From Tannerellaceae bacterium (lineage in GTDB: Bacteria; Bacteroidota; Bacteroidia; Bacteroidales; Tannerellaceae): a stretch of 64,000 nt of DNA. The notes beneath the pieces were generated by a model. That model did no database searches and was not told where the DNA came from. It saw nothing but the letters and a program-made list of their open reading frames with translations. The DNA lies in the NCBI GenBank assembly GCA_021201295.1, contig JAJQFE010000023.1:124001-188000 (forward strand). The letters are read 5' to 3'. Positions 50,164 through 59,479 of this stretch are shown piece after piece; positions within the stretch are counted from its first letter, which is position 1; the number at the start of each line of letters is the position of its first letter. A program made the translations under genes and the position numbers.

Positions 50164-50221
50164 AGCACACAGGTAACTGATTTGCCGGATAAACCTGCTT
50201 AACTGATGTTGCCTGTGTGCT
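50164..50221 (+). other. Hairpin between the susD-like and sulfatase genes
   Basis: AGCACACAGGTAAC pairs with GTTGCCTGTGTGCT (one mismatch) around a 30-nt loop that repeats AACTGAT. No T-run follows; probably an mRNA stability or processing element, with readthrough to the sulfatase. Confidence 0.6.
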
Positions 50222-50259
50222 ACCCTACCATTGATTTATAAACTGTAATTCTTACCAAC

Positions 50260-51681
50260 ATGACAAATAAACTATTCCTATTAACCGTAACATCCAGTTT
50301 ATCATTATCCGCTATGGCACAAAAGCCTACCAATTTTGTGATCATCAATCTGGATGATGTAGGCTATGGCGATTTTTCTTTCAATGGAGCCTATGGTTAT
50401 CAGACACCCCATATAGACCGTATGGCAGCAGAAGGAATGCGTTTTACCCATTTTCTGGTAGCCCAACCCATCAGCGGTGCTTCCCGGGCAGGTTTATTAA
50501 CCGGTTGCTATCCTAACCGGATTGGTTTCCACGGTGCACCGGGACCTGCCTGGGAGTGGGGTATCCATCCGGAAGAAATGACTTTGGGAGAGGTGATGAA
50601 ACAAAAAGACTATGCCACTGCCGTATACGGTAAATGGCATTTAGGCGATGCCCATCCTTTTATGCCTTTGCAAAACGGATTTGACGAATATTACGGATTG
50701 CCTTATTCCAACAATATGTGGCCTTTCCATCCACAACAGGGTGAAATTTTTAATTTTCCAGATCTGCCTACGTATGAAGGAAATGAAATTGTAGGCTATA
50801 ACACTGACCAGACCCGGTTCACCACAGATTATACCAACCGGACCGTCGATTTTATAAAGAAAAATAAGGACAGACCATTTTTTGTTTACCTGGCACATTC
50901 CATGCCACATGTTCCGTTAGCCATATCTGATAAGTTTAAAGGGAAAAGTGAACAGGGACTGTTCGGAGACGTAATGATGGAGATTGACTGGAGTGTCGGA
51001 GAAGTATGGAAAGCCTTACAGGAAAACGGGCTGGAAGAAAATACCTTAGTCATTCTGACGTCTGACAATGGTCCCTGGGCGAATTACGGAAATCATGCCG
51101 GATCAGCAGGTGGTCTGCGTGAAGCCAAAGCCACCACCTTTGATGGAGGCAACCGGGTCCCCTGTATTATGTACTGGAAAGGTCAGATTGCCCCGGGCAC
51201 TACATGCAATAAGCTGGCATCTAATATAGACCTGTTACCTACCCTGGCCGAATTATCAGGAGCACCTTTGCCCGGAAGAAAAATTGACGGAGTAAGTTTA
51301 GTGCCCCTTATCCGAAGGGAAAAAGACGCCAATCCCCGGGAGTATTTTGCCTATTATTTTAATAAGAATGATCTGGAAGCCATAACCGATGGCCTGTTCA
51401 AACTGGTATTTCCTCACCGGTATACCACCTATGGAGCCTATGTTCCGGGTAATGACGGTCAACCCGGTAACCTGACGACACGCTTCCTGCAAAAAGCTGA
51501 ATTGTACGATCTTCGTCGCGACCCGGGCGAACGGTATGATGTTATTTCGCAATATCCGGAAATAACAGCCCGCCTGATGGAATGGGCAGATAGCATACGG
51601 GAAGAGCTGGGAGATGACCTGACCCGTAAAAAAGGGAAAGCCCGCAGGCAACCCAGTTATCTAAAAGAATCAGGTTACTAA
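50260..51681 (+). CDS. Secreted sulfatase, Ser-type (S1 family)
   Basis: 473 residues. Signal peptide (SLSLSAMA-Q), metal-site start VIINLDDVGYGDFSFNGAYG, and the formylglycine motif ISGASRAGLLTG. The residue converted is Ser (S-x-A-x-R), so it needs a radical-SAM maturase (anSME) rather than the Cys route. GKWHLG and LTSDNGPWANYGNH give further active-site residues. C-terminal subdomain ends DLTRKKGKARRQPSY. Place in the operon suggests that the glycan imported is sulfated (mucin or glycosaminoglycan), which is an inference. Confidence 0.93.
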   Translation: MTNKLFLLTVTSSLSLSAMAQKPTNFVIINLDDVGYGDFSFNGAYGYQTPHIDRMAAEGMRFTHFLVAQPISGASRAGLLTGCYPNRIGFHGAPGPAWEWGIHPEEMTLGEVMKQKDYATAVYGKWHLGDAHPFMPLQNGFDEYYGLPYSNNMWPFHPQQGEIFNFPDLPTYEGNEIVGYNTDQTRFTTDYTNRTVDFIKKNKDRPFFVYLAHSMPHVPLAISDKFKGKSEQGLFGDVMMEIDWSVGEVWKALQENGLEENTLVILTSDNGPWANYGNHAGSAGGLREAKATTFDGGNRVPCIMYWKGQIAPGTTCNKLASNIDLLPTLAELSGAPLPGRKIDGVSLVPLIRREKDANPREYFAYYFNKNDLEAITDGLFKLVFPHRYTTYGAYVPGNDGQPGNLTTRFLQKAELYDLRRDPGERYDVISQYPEITARLMEWADSIREELGDDLTRKKGKARRQPSYLKESGY

Positions 51682-51692
51682 CAGTACCTGCT

Positions 51693-51729
51693 AAAGCCCT
51701 GAATGCATAAAGTATTCAGGGCTTTATTG
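51693..51729 (+). terminator. Terminator after the sulfatase
   Basis: AAAGCCCTGAAT (51693-51704) pairs with ATTCAGGGCTTT (51714-51725), then ATTG; a weak T-run. Confidence 0.75.
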
Positions 51730-51958
51730 TCTTATAAATTTATGAAATAATATGGATGGTAAATATAGAGAGCGTTTCTAATCTTATATATTCTTCAAAA
51801 ACTTTTCACAAAATTCGGTGTTATATTATAAATAAAATCAAAATCTACTCTTATATGTCATACTCATACAGACTGGAGAAGGGATAGTCTATCCTTTTTC
51901 CGGAAAAACCTTTTAGACAAAGCAACTGAAACCGTACATATTTACTAATTCATTTAAT

Positions 51959-53374
51959 ATGGGAACTATGAAGTTTACGAAGTATTTACTTACATTCATC
52001 ACAGGTGCCGGACTGATTGCCTGTAGTGATACTAATGAGGTAGAGACCGGAGAGATAGAAGAAGGACTAACCACTTATATGACTCTTTCTGTTCAACTAC
52101 CGGGAGTCCCCTCTTCCAGAGCCTTACCTGAGGATTATAATCCGGATGGGGAATATCAGGGAAATGATGGCATAGAAACATTGGATGTCTATATCGTTAA
52201 TGGAGACGGCTCCGTAACCCCTCACCGGTTTGCAGGAGATGGGTTGTCTGCCACTCAGACATTGGTTACTCCAAGCTAGCCATTCAGGACCACTTCAGGT
52301 ACTAAAACCGTCTATGTCGTGATAAACAGTCCTACTCCGTTGCCTCTACCGCTTACCACAGATACGGCACTGATCTCTGTGGACGGCCTGGCGGAACTGG
52401 TCACAGTAGACGGAACTACCTATGATGTCATTACCATGACAGGGAAATCATCCAATGTTACGATTCTACCGGATGTTACCCAGCAGGCAGTAGTCGGAGG
52501 AGAAAACCATATAACCGTAGATGTAACCCGTATGGCCTCCCGTGCCATAATTACCAGTACGGCATCCTCAACTATTGTGGATGACAATGGAACAACCATA
52601 GGTACCATATCTGATATTACCTATTCCATCGCTCAGGGAACAAACCAGATTTATTTTTTACCCCGGACCGATTATGTTACCTGGGGTTCAGATTTTGTTC
52701 CGGAAACTGACACAGAATATATAGATGAAGCTCCGCTCTATTATGTGTATTCTGATTTATCCACGCCGGCTGCCGTACCCGAATTACCGGCAGCATCAGA
52801 GGGATATAAATCCCTGCCGGGAAAATTTCTGTTTGAAAATACACATACAGCAGGCACTATACGAACCACGGACTACCGGAAAGGAAATACGGCATATGCT
52901 TTAATACGGGCTATTTTTACTCCTGAACAATCTGCAATAGCGGACGGAGCAACCTTAATAAACGGAACCTTTTATGTCAGCCAGTCTGATGGATTAATTT
53001 ATTCAAGCCGGCAAGCCGCACAGGAAGCCGTTCAGAATCAGAGAGTCGCCCTCTATGAAAACGGGAAAGTGCTGTATTATGCATGGCTGAATCCGGATGA
53101 TATATCCGCACCATTAAATTCTCCGGTTGTAAGAAATAATATTTATCATGTGAATATTACCGGATTTTCCCGTATCGGGTATAACTGGAATCCATTGTAT
53201 CCCGAGGACCCGGATACGACAAATCCACAAAATCCGGATCCAAAGCCATCCAATCCGGACGAACCGGATGCTCCTGTGGATCCTACGGATTCATTAACCC
53301 CGGAACAAACTTACATGACTGTAGAAGTCAATGTACTGAATTGGCTGGTCCATTCTTACGATATCCAGTTATAA
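51959..53374 (+). pseudogene. Mfa1-like major fimbrillin lipoprotein with in-frame TAG
   Basis: About 471 codons. Lipoprotein signal (KFTKYLLTFITGAGLIACS; ATG 51959 or 51968), fimbrillin N-terminal domain (LSVQLPGVPSSRALP), then an in-frame TAG at 52277-52279 and continued open frame (TTSGTKTVYVVINSPT) to 53374. The C-terminus has a Pro/Asp-rich linker (NPQNPDPKPSNPDEPDAPVD) and the Mfa1-type end VEVNVLNWLVHSYDIQL, whose strand is used for donor-strand polymerisation. If the stop is real, no fibre subunit is made. Confidence 0.85.
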
Positions 53375-53380
53375 AAGAAA

Positions 53381-53424
53381 ATATATTACCTGCAGAGGAG
53401 ATTCTTCCTCTGCAGGTAATATAT
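53381..53424 (+). other. Perfect 19-bp hairpin between fimbrillin and anchor genes
   Basis: ATATATTACCTGCAGAGGA (53381-53399) and its exact complement (53406-53424) with a 6-nt loop. No T-run follows. Placed seven bases after the fimbrillin stop and 27 before the anchor ATG. Likely a 3'-protecting or attenuating structure that sets a high subunit-to-anchor ratio. Confidence 0.8.
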
Positions 53425-53450
53425 AGAACCATACCATTAACAAGAAGAAA

Positions 53451-54389
53451 ATGAATGTACGTTACGGATTCACTCTGTGGTTAAGTCTGAGTATTCTTTC
53501 GTTTTTCTCTGCCTGTGTGAAAGAGGATACGAAAAAGTGTATTTCCGCTTCAACAGGTATACATATCCACTTCTATTCTCTTTCTCCGTGTCAGACAGAT
53601 ACCGTTTATCCCGTGGATATGACAGATCTGATAGTCAGTGTTTTTGATAATGAGGGAATATTGGTCGCTTACCACAAAGATACATCTGTGGAATGGCAGC
53701 AGGAGTATATACAAAAAATAGAAGTACCGGGTGGGTTGTACACAGTAATAGCCTGGTCAGGTCTACAAAGTGAATCCTTTCATCTACAGGAGCCGGTCAT
53801 TGGCCAAACCACAAAAAGCGATCTGTTGTTCCGTTTAAAGCGCACCGGTACTACTGCCTACTCCATAGCAGGTGAAAAAATATGGTATGGAGAAAGCCCG
53901 GCAGTCTATATTCCGGAAAATAAAGGAAGCGAACCCATGTTTGAAGAGGTCTCAGTCAACATGCAGGAAATTACGAATCGGTTAACCATTTCAGTAGAAG
54001 GATTGAACACCGATGATGTGGAAATGCTGATTGAATCTGCTAACGGTTCAATGAATATGGATGGAACCGTGGCAGAAGATGAGATCATCACTTATCAGCC
54101 ACAATATGTCACAAACAGTACCTTCCTGGAAGCCTGTTTCACCACGCTTACCCTCACCACTGGTCAGACACATACGCTGATTATAAGAAATAAAACCCAG
54201 GGAACAGAACTCTATAGCGGAAGCCTGTTAGGAACTCTTCTGTTAAAGAATCTGGAAGTAAATTTAGCCTGCGATCATGATTTTGTGATCAGTTTTACAG
54301 CAGAAGATGCCTGTGAGTGTGGTATATATATCATTTTGGAAATACGGGTAAATGACTGGTTAGTCCATAGTTATCAGACCCAGGTATAA
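53451..54389 (+). CDS. Mfa2/FimB-like fimbrial anchor lipoprotein
   Basis: 312 residues. Lipobox SFFSACV; the FimB/Mfa2 family opening GIHIHFYSLSPCQ...DLIVSVFDNEG, tandem transthyretin-like domains, and end ILEIRVNDWLVHSYQTQV, very similar to the C-terminus of the upstream fimbrillin. Anchors fimbriae to the outer membrane and sets their length. The only undamaged gene of this fimbrial cluster. Confidence 0.88.
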   Translation: MNVRYGFTLWLSLSILSFFSACVKEDTKKCISASTGIHIHFYSLSPCQTDTVYPVDMTDLIVSVFDNEGILVAYHKDTSVEWQQEYIQKIEVPGGLYTVIAWSGLQSESFHLQEPVIGQTTKSDLLFRLKRTGTTAYSIAGEKIWYGESPAVYIPENKGSEPMFEEVSVNMQEITNRLTISVEGLNTDDVEMLIESANGSMNMDGTVAEDEIITYQPQYVTNSTFLEACFTTLTLTTGQTHTLIIRNKTQGTELYSGSLLGTLLLKNLEVNLACDHDFVISFTAEDACECGIYIILEIRVNDWLVHSYQTQV

Positions 54390-54408
54390 ACGGGAAAATG
54401 AAAGAGAT

Positions 54409-56181
54409 ATGAAGCCTGGTAGCCATACAATCAACATACTGATTATTCTTTCTGCTTTGTTTCTGCACCTGGTAACCGGTTGTGTAAATGACGAGGGAGG
54501 GACAGACTGTACCGGTACACAGGCTATTATTTCCCTGTCAGTCAGAGCCGCATCCGATAGTATCAATGAAGATGATGTCCTCTGGGAAGACCGGGTGAAC
54601 GAATTGTGCATGCTTGCTTTTGATTCGGAAACCGGCGAACTTGTTTTTAATCAGAAACTATATTTTCCGGATGGATTCAATGATCCGAGCCGCGCCATCC
54701 TTTTTCCGTTAGGAACCTATAATTTTTATTTTATAGCCAATGAAACTGTCTATTCTAATCTGGTAAATGCCCTGGAAGACATTCAGAATGAATCCGGGTT
54801 TACCAGTAATACCACCTTCAGGACACTGGCCTATAACCTGGCTTTCCGTCCGGACGGGACAACACAGGAAGGACGTTTTGTCATGTCAGCAGTCTATAAA
54901 AATATAGTAGTAGTAGCCGAAGGAACAGAAAGTAATCCGGCTTTATTAGCCTTACCGACAGAAAAAGTAGAATTAGTCCGGTCTCTGGCAAAAGTGGAAG
55001 TGATCTTCCGTAAAACCGTATCCGGAAGTACTATTCCTGAAAATACCATTACCTCCGTGCTACTGGAAAATGTGGCGGCTACCCTATCCGTACCTCCCTG
55101 GGATGCCTATTACACAGGGACACAAACCACCACACAAACGGCCTCTTTGGCCGGGTTAGACTATGACCGGGACAGTATCGGTTCCGTTACTTTCTATGTT
55201 CCGGAATTCTTGGTAGAAGAAGGCAGTACCGGGTATACCTTGTTAGAGATCAACAACACCCTCTACCCGATTGAAAATGATGAAGAACTGGAAGGACTGC
55301 AAGAGCAACGGAGAACAATCCCTTCCCTATCCACACACAGTGTGATCCGTAATTACCATTATATAGTCAATGCCTATATCGACGGAGAAGGGGGCTACAG
55401 ATACAAACGTATGTAGAGCCCTGGGAAGTCTCACCTTACAGGTATCTGTTTGAAGGAGACAAACAGATCGTTCTTCCTCCGATTATTCCTACGGATAGTA
55501 GTATCATTATAGATACGGAATGCGGCCGGGTAGAGATCCTGTCTCGTAATGAAAATCTTACTTCCGGACTGATGGGCGCCTACAATGATGAAATTGTATA
55601 TTATGATAACGAAACCGGTGAGATGAATTTTATCAGAAAAGGAGATCCACCTTATTATTGTGAGAAAAAATACGGAGAAGGCTGGCGGTTAATTAATTCA
55701 TGTGAGCTACTCTCTTTTCTGGGAGTTTTAGATACCACCTATACCATATGGCTCTCCAATACATGGGATGCCGCTACCTATAATAAGCCCTATTATCCTT
55801 TATATTTCAGGCAGGCAGCCCAGGAACTGTTGGAAAAACTTTCCGGAATTGATCTTTCAGCCTCCGTCCTATATCCTACTAACAATTGGCAGGATGTGTT
55901 GGTGGATTATAAATTAGATATTGTAGACCGGTATTTCACGCCGGGAGATATTCTGGTGCGACCCATAGACTTCCCGGATGGATGGCCCTATGCAGCACCC
56001 CCCCGGAACGACGGAAGACTGGATATACAGTGAAGTGACTATCCAGGTAAAAGCCTTCTGGTATGGTAGCAGTTATTTATCCCCTGCCATCCGTGCGAAC
56101 TGGGATACCATCTTGTATCATGAATTTGAACGGTTTGATTATAGCAGCATAGTGTCACGCTGTGTAAGAACAGTAGACTAA
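54409..56181 (+). pseudogene. Fimbrillin-like accessory or tip lipoprotein with two frameshifts
   Basis: About 590 codons across three frames. Part one: lipobox HLVTGC and a fimbrillin domain to YRYK at about 55407. A one-base deletion in the AAA at 55405-55407 breaks it; adding one A gives YRYKTYVEPWEVSPYRYLFE. Part two runs to a seven-C tract (55998-56004); dropping one C gives YAAPPGTTEDWIYSEV and the end at 56181. The C-terminal region (NETGEMNFIRKGDPPYYCEKK, EGWRLINSCELLSFLG) is not a standard fimbrillin fold and might be an adhesive tip domain. Follows the anchor gene by 19 nt. Confidence 0.8.
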
Positions 56182-56182
56182 A

Positions 56183-57138
56183 ATGGAAAGAAAAGCAGGT
56201 TATATAGTATTACTATACTTCTTTTTATTAAGCTGTGGCCAGGAAGAAACCCTTCAGGTCCCGGAAAAGAACAATGTATCCATACAAATCAGTCCTATCC
56301 GGCACTTCCAGACCAAAGTCGTGGATGACGACAATCCGGCCAGTGAACAACTGATCCATAACATAAGCCTTTTTTTACAGAACCTTCCACAAACACTATT
56401 ACTGAAAAATATGTCCATACCGGGTTTACTCTTTCCGAGGATTACCAGTTGATCACCTTACCGGTTGACCCGGCAGATCTGCTGGTCAAAGATATCTATG
56501 TAGTCGCTAATTATGACAATCAGGCCACATTGAATGCCCTCACCACCCTCGATCAACTGAATGCCCTGCACACGCCGGAAGTAGATAAAACCAATAATCT
56601 GGACCCCTTGAATGGATTCTGTATGTCCGGCTCTTTAGTAGGCTTTGATTTTACGGATGACGCGATTCAGCCTGCCACGATTCCATTGGAAAGAACCTGT
56701 GTCAAATTGAGAATCAGCCTCACATTTCCCCTGGATCCCCTGTTAAGTACCACAAATAGTTATTTAATCCAAAGGGCGGCTACCTACACCTATGTAATGG
56801 AAAACGTAACGAATGTGTTACCCCAGGAGGATTATTTCAATTTTGCGGCTCCTTTGCCACTTACCTATGACGGAGTTCAGGCGTATACAGATATTACCTA
56901 TGTCTATGAAGCATCCCAGGCACCGGTGATTACCTTGTATACTACGGTACAGGATTTTACAGCCTATTTGCCTATTCCTCGCCGGAATTACCTGTATGAT
57001 ATAGCGATGGAAGTATATGAAGACTCCTCTTTATCCACTACAAGAAGCCTGTTCTCCCGGCTCCGGACCTATGCCTGCCACTACACTGTCACCACCTATG
57101 ATGAACAGGGAAGAATGGTTGAAAAATATACTAAATAG
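56183..57138 (+). pseudogene. Fimbrillin-family lipoprotein, frameshifted
   Basis: About 318 codons. Lipobox LLSCGQ, N-terminal VSIQISPIRHFQTKVVDDD, then a break at a seven-T run (56370-56376); adding one T gives NISLFFTEPSTNTITEKYVH and then the second frame (GFTLSEDYQLITLPVDPADL to EKYTK). The domain pattern (VVANYDNQATLNAL) is typical of fimbrillin-like proteins. One base after the preceding gene, so translationally linked. Confidence 0.8.
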
Positions 57139-57162
57139 CCTGGCTCCATACCTCCATCTCTT

Positions 57163-57779
57163 TTACTCTTCCATATCCTCCAGGTTATAATATTTCCAGG
57201 CATTGGCATCCCGCCGGTTTTTCGCTTTATTCCGTTCGCCAGGCCAGAAGATTTCTTCCAGCGTATCCTCTGTAGAAAAGGCTTTGTGTGGACCCAGGTT
57301 AAATGTTCCGATCCACTCACCGTCATATACCTTACCTTCCCATATAGGCGAATTACTGATAGAAATACTCTCCTGCGGAGCGGAATAGGGAATATGGAAA
57401 TATTCTCTTACAATAATATCCTGCGGATTAAGGATAAGAGCCGATTTAACAATCAGGAGAGAGTCCGGCGACCTTTGGCAGAGTAACACCCCCTCCGGAT
57501 CTATACGTAACAAATTCAGGTTATGAAACAAACTATCTTTTCTGGCCTCCTTATCAAACGCTGTTCCCGCAGGTGTTTCCACCCATTTCAGATCATATTT
57601 CTCACTATTCAGTAACTCCCCCCCCTGCGGATCGCCTCCAGCGTTTCCTCATTCAGCCGGTATTCACCTCCGTTCGGCAACGATATACCTATGGAATTCC
57701 CTTGCCGGTTCTGGGGAAAAAGTATCCCCCTGTAAGAAACAGGTTCCCTATCAGGATAAAATATATTTTTCTCTTCATA
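57163..57779 (-). pseudogene. Hypothetical exported protein with two frameshifts, one at an 8-base G tract
   Basis: The minus strand begins MKRKIYFILIGNLFLTGGYF (a weak signal or anchor). The first break is at a four-G/C run (57713-57716); the restored frame gives FFPQNRQGNSIGISLPN and GGEYRLNEETLEAIRRG. The second break is an eight-C tract (57618-57625; G tract on the coding strand). The third part (NSEKYDLKWVETPAGTAF to YNLEDMEE) is open to 57163. I do not recognise the family. It converges with the fimbrial genes. Confidence 0.55.
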
Positions 57780-57860
57780 CCACATACATTTTAAAACTAA
57801 AACACTAGGGCGTTTTCTTTTGTTGTGGCACAGGCGGGAACTGTCTTTCCCGGTATTCTT

Positions 57861-58355
57861 TTATAATAATTGCAGGGCAATCTCAGCACAGGCTTCTACA
57901 TCTGCCAGTGCATGGTGGTGATTCGTTAGGTCATACCCGCAATCGGCTGCTACCGTATTGAGCTTATGATTGGGCAGATGACGGAGTTGTCGCCGGGATT
58001 CTGCCAGTGTGCAGTAAAACCTGTAATCCGGATAATCCATCTGGTAAGTACGGAAAGCCGCCTTCAGGCAGGATTCATCAAAGTTTTTATTGTGGGCGAC
58101 TAAAGGTAAGCCTTCGATTAAAGGAGCCACCTGTTCCCATACTTTGGAAAACACGTCTGCCTTCTCCGTATCTTCTGCCGTTAATCCATGAATCTGCGTA
58201 TGGGAATAGAGATAGTAATTGGGTTCCGGCTGGATCAGGCTATAGAATTTATTGGTGATCCTGCCATCCCGGACAGTGACAATTCCTACACTACACACAC
58301 TGGAAGGCTCCATGTTGGCTGTCTCAAAATCTATAGCTGCAAAATCCCTCAACAT
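57861..58355 (-). CDS. DnaQ-like 3'-5' exonuclease domain protein
   Basis: 164 residues, a single DEDDh exonuclease domain: DFAAIDFETAN (Asp, Glu), HNKNFDESCL (Asp) and NHHHALADVEACAEIA (His, Asp). No polymerase or extra domain. Likely a stand-alone nuclease in DNA or RNA turnover. Divergent from the HU-like gene. Confidence 0.93.
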   Translation of the reverse strand: MLRDFAAIDFETANMEPSSVCSVGIVTVRDGRITNKFYSLIQPEPNYYLYSHTQIHGLTAEDTEKADVFSKVWEQVAPLIEGLPLVAHNKNFDESCLKAAFRTYQMDYPDYRFYCTLAESRRQLRHLPNHKLNTVAADCGYDLTNHHHALADVEACAEIALQLL

Positions 58356-58389
58356 ATTCCTCTCTTTTAGCTACCTTTTTTATTTTCTG

Positions 58390-58424
58390 CAAAGATATGC
58401 TCCCTGCTTGATAAATATAACAAA
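58390..58424 (-). promoter_or_regulatory. Promoter of the exonuclease gene
   Basis: The minus strand reads TTTG (58424-58421) and TATCTTTG (58397-58390), 23 nt apart; 34 nt upstream of the start. Confidence 0.55.
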
Positions 58425-58510
58425 TAAAAATTAAAAGAAGATGTGCCCTTTTTCCTATATATTTTGTATCTTTAGACGTATCTTTTTGGAAAAAAGGTTG
58501 TGGCTTTTTT

Positions 58511-58573
58511 GAATTACGTTCAGGACGTAATTCATTATGTTCAGGACATAATCGATTATCATCAGGACATAAT
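58511..58573. repeat. Three 19-bp palindromes at exact 21-bp intervals
   Basis: ATTACGTTCAGGACGTAAT (58513-58531), ATTATGTTCAGGACATAAT (58534-58552) and ATTATCATCAGGACATAAT (58555-58573). All share the TCAGG centre; the arms are 7 bp (9 bp in the first, GAATTACGT/ACGTAATTC). Copies 1 and 2 differ by a C/G-to-T/A pair on both arms, which keeps symmetry. They lie 92 bp before the HU-like ATG. Confidence 0.92.
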
Positions 58574-58664
58574 TTAAAAAAGTGCCCGGCTTTCTACGGA
58601 AAGGGAGAGGGGGGCTGGAAACGTACAGGATAGAGTAACCATCATCATATAAAACTTAAAAGCC

Positions 58665-59075
58665 ATGTCTGTTAATTACAGAATCAGAAGAGTAAATAAT
58701 AAGCGTTTTCCTGAAGAAAAACCGTCTTATAGTGTGTCATTGGTGAGCTGGCATAACACCAACCGGGAGGAAATTGCCATTGATATGAGTGAACGGAGCT
58801 CGTTTTTCGCAGGTGACCTGACCGGTCTGATCGATAATCTGGTTTTGATTATAGCGGATGAACTGGCCATGGGAAACACGGTTACCTTAGATGGGTTGGG
58901 AACGTTTTCTATTTCGGCCACTCTTAAGGATTCATCCAGGGACCCGAACCGGATAGATGGAAAAGATATTCTGTTAAACAGGGTGTGTTTTAAACCTGCT
59001 CCTGCCTTTAAAGACAGGATAAGACGGAAACTGACTTTCCGGAAACTGGATCCGGAAATAAAACGCTGGCGGTAA
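58665..59075 (+). CDS. HU-like DNA-binding protein (Bacteroidales HU family)
   Basis: 136 residues. The extended HU-type fold of Bacteroidales: MSVNYRIRRVNNKRFPEEKP, the helix ADELAMGNTVTLDGLGTFSI, and the basic tail PAFKDRIRRKLTFRKLDPEI. Such proteins are abundant in this order and often sit near capsule or accessory loci; DNA target unknown. The palindrome array upstream is the obvious candidate for its own or another regulator's binding. Confidence 0.88.
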   Translation: MSVNYRIRRVNNKRFPEEKPSYSVSLVSWHNTNREEIAIDMSERSSFFAGDLTGLIDNLVLIIADELAMGNTVTLDGLGTFSISATLKDSSRDPNRIDGKDILLNRVCFKPAPAFKDRIRRKLTFRKLDPEIKRWR

Positions 59076-59121
59076 CAGGACAGGGTTAAAAGGAGTCCTG
59101 GAATACATGGTAGTAAAAGCG

Positions 59122-59151
59122 AAAGGGCATAACATGTTTGTCATACCCTTT
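59122..59151. terminator. Hairpin between HU-like gene and small membrane protein gene
   Basis: AAAGGGCAT (59122-59130) pairs with ATACCCTTT (59143-59151) with one mismatch. On the minus strand a CGCTTTT tail follows, so it can end the small gene. Confidence 0.65.
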
Positions 59152-59175
59152 ACCAATTTCTTTGTGAGTAAATCT

Positions 59176-59346
59176 TTACTCTGCTTTTTTGTTTATAACA
59201 ATGTGACCGATGTATCCTAACAGAATCACTCCAAGGCCTGTGAGTAGAAGAGTATTAGTCATACCTCCGGTAAGCGCTGGGACTGCAAGGATCAACACAC
59301 CAATAAGAAGCACAAGAACTCCTGCGTATTTTACAAATTCGTTCAT
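59176..59346 (-). CDS. Small membrane protein of 56 residues
   Basis: Minus-strand ATG at 59346 to TAA at 59176. Two hydrophobic helices, VLVLLIGVLILAVPAL and TLLLTGLGVILLGYIGHIVI, separated by TGGMTN, and a basic tail INKKAE. Similar short two-helix proteins with this opening (MNEFVKYAGV) are common in Bacteroidales; no role is known. Third-position use looks coding and there is no frame damage. Confidence 0.85.
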   Translation of the reverse strand: MNEFVKYAGVLVLLIGVLILAVPALTGGMTNTLLLTGLGVILLGYIGHIVINKKAE

Positions 59347-59452
59347 GGTTATAGATATTTATAATTATTTTTTCTACCACAAATAAAGTAATAATAACCC
59401 GATTCCAAAAATATTTTAGAATAAAAATGATAAAAGCATTTAATTTAGGGTT

Positions 59453-59460
59453 TATATTTG
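59453..59460 (+). promoter_or_regulatory. -7 element of the acyltransferase gene
   Basis: TATATTTG, 19 nt before ATG 59480; no clear -33. Confidence 0.55.
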
Positions 59461-59479
59461 TGAAATAATACCGTTTGAC

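Noticed and set aside
51730..51958. Invertible promoter upstream of the fimbrial operon
   Set aside because: No pair of long inverted repeats flanks a promoter there; only a 13-bp palindrome at about 51885 was seen.
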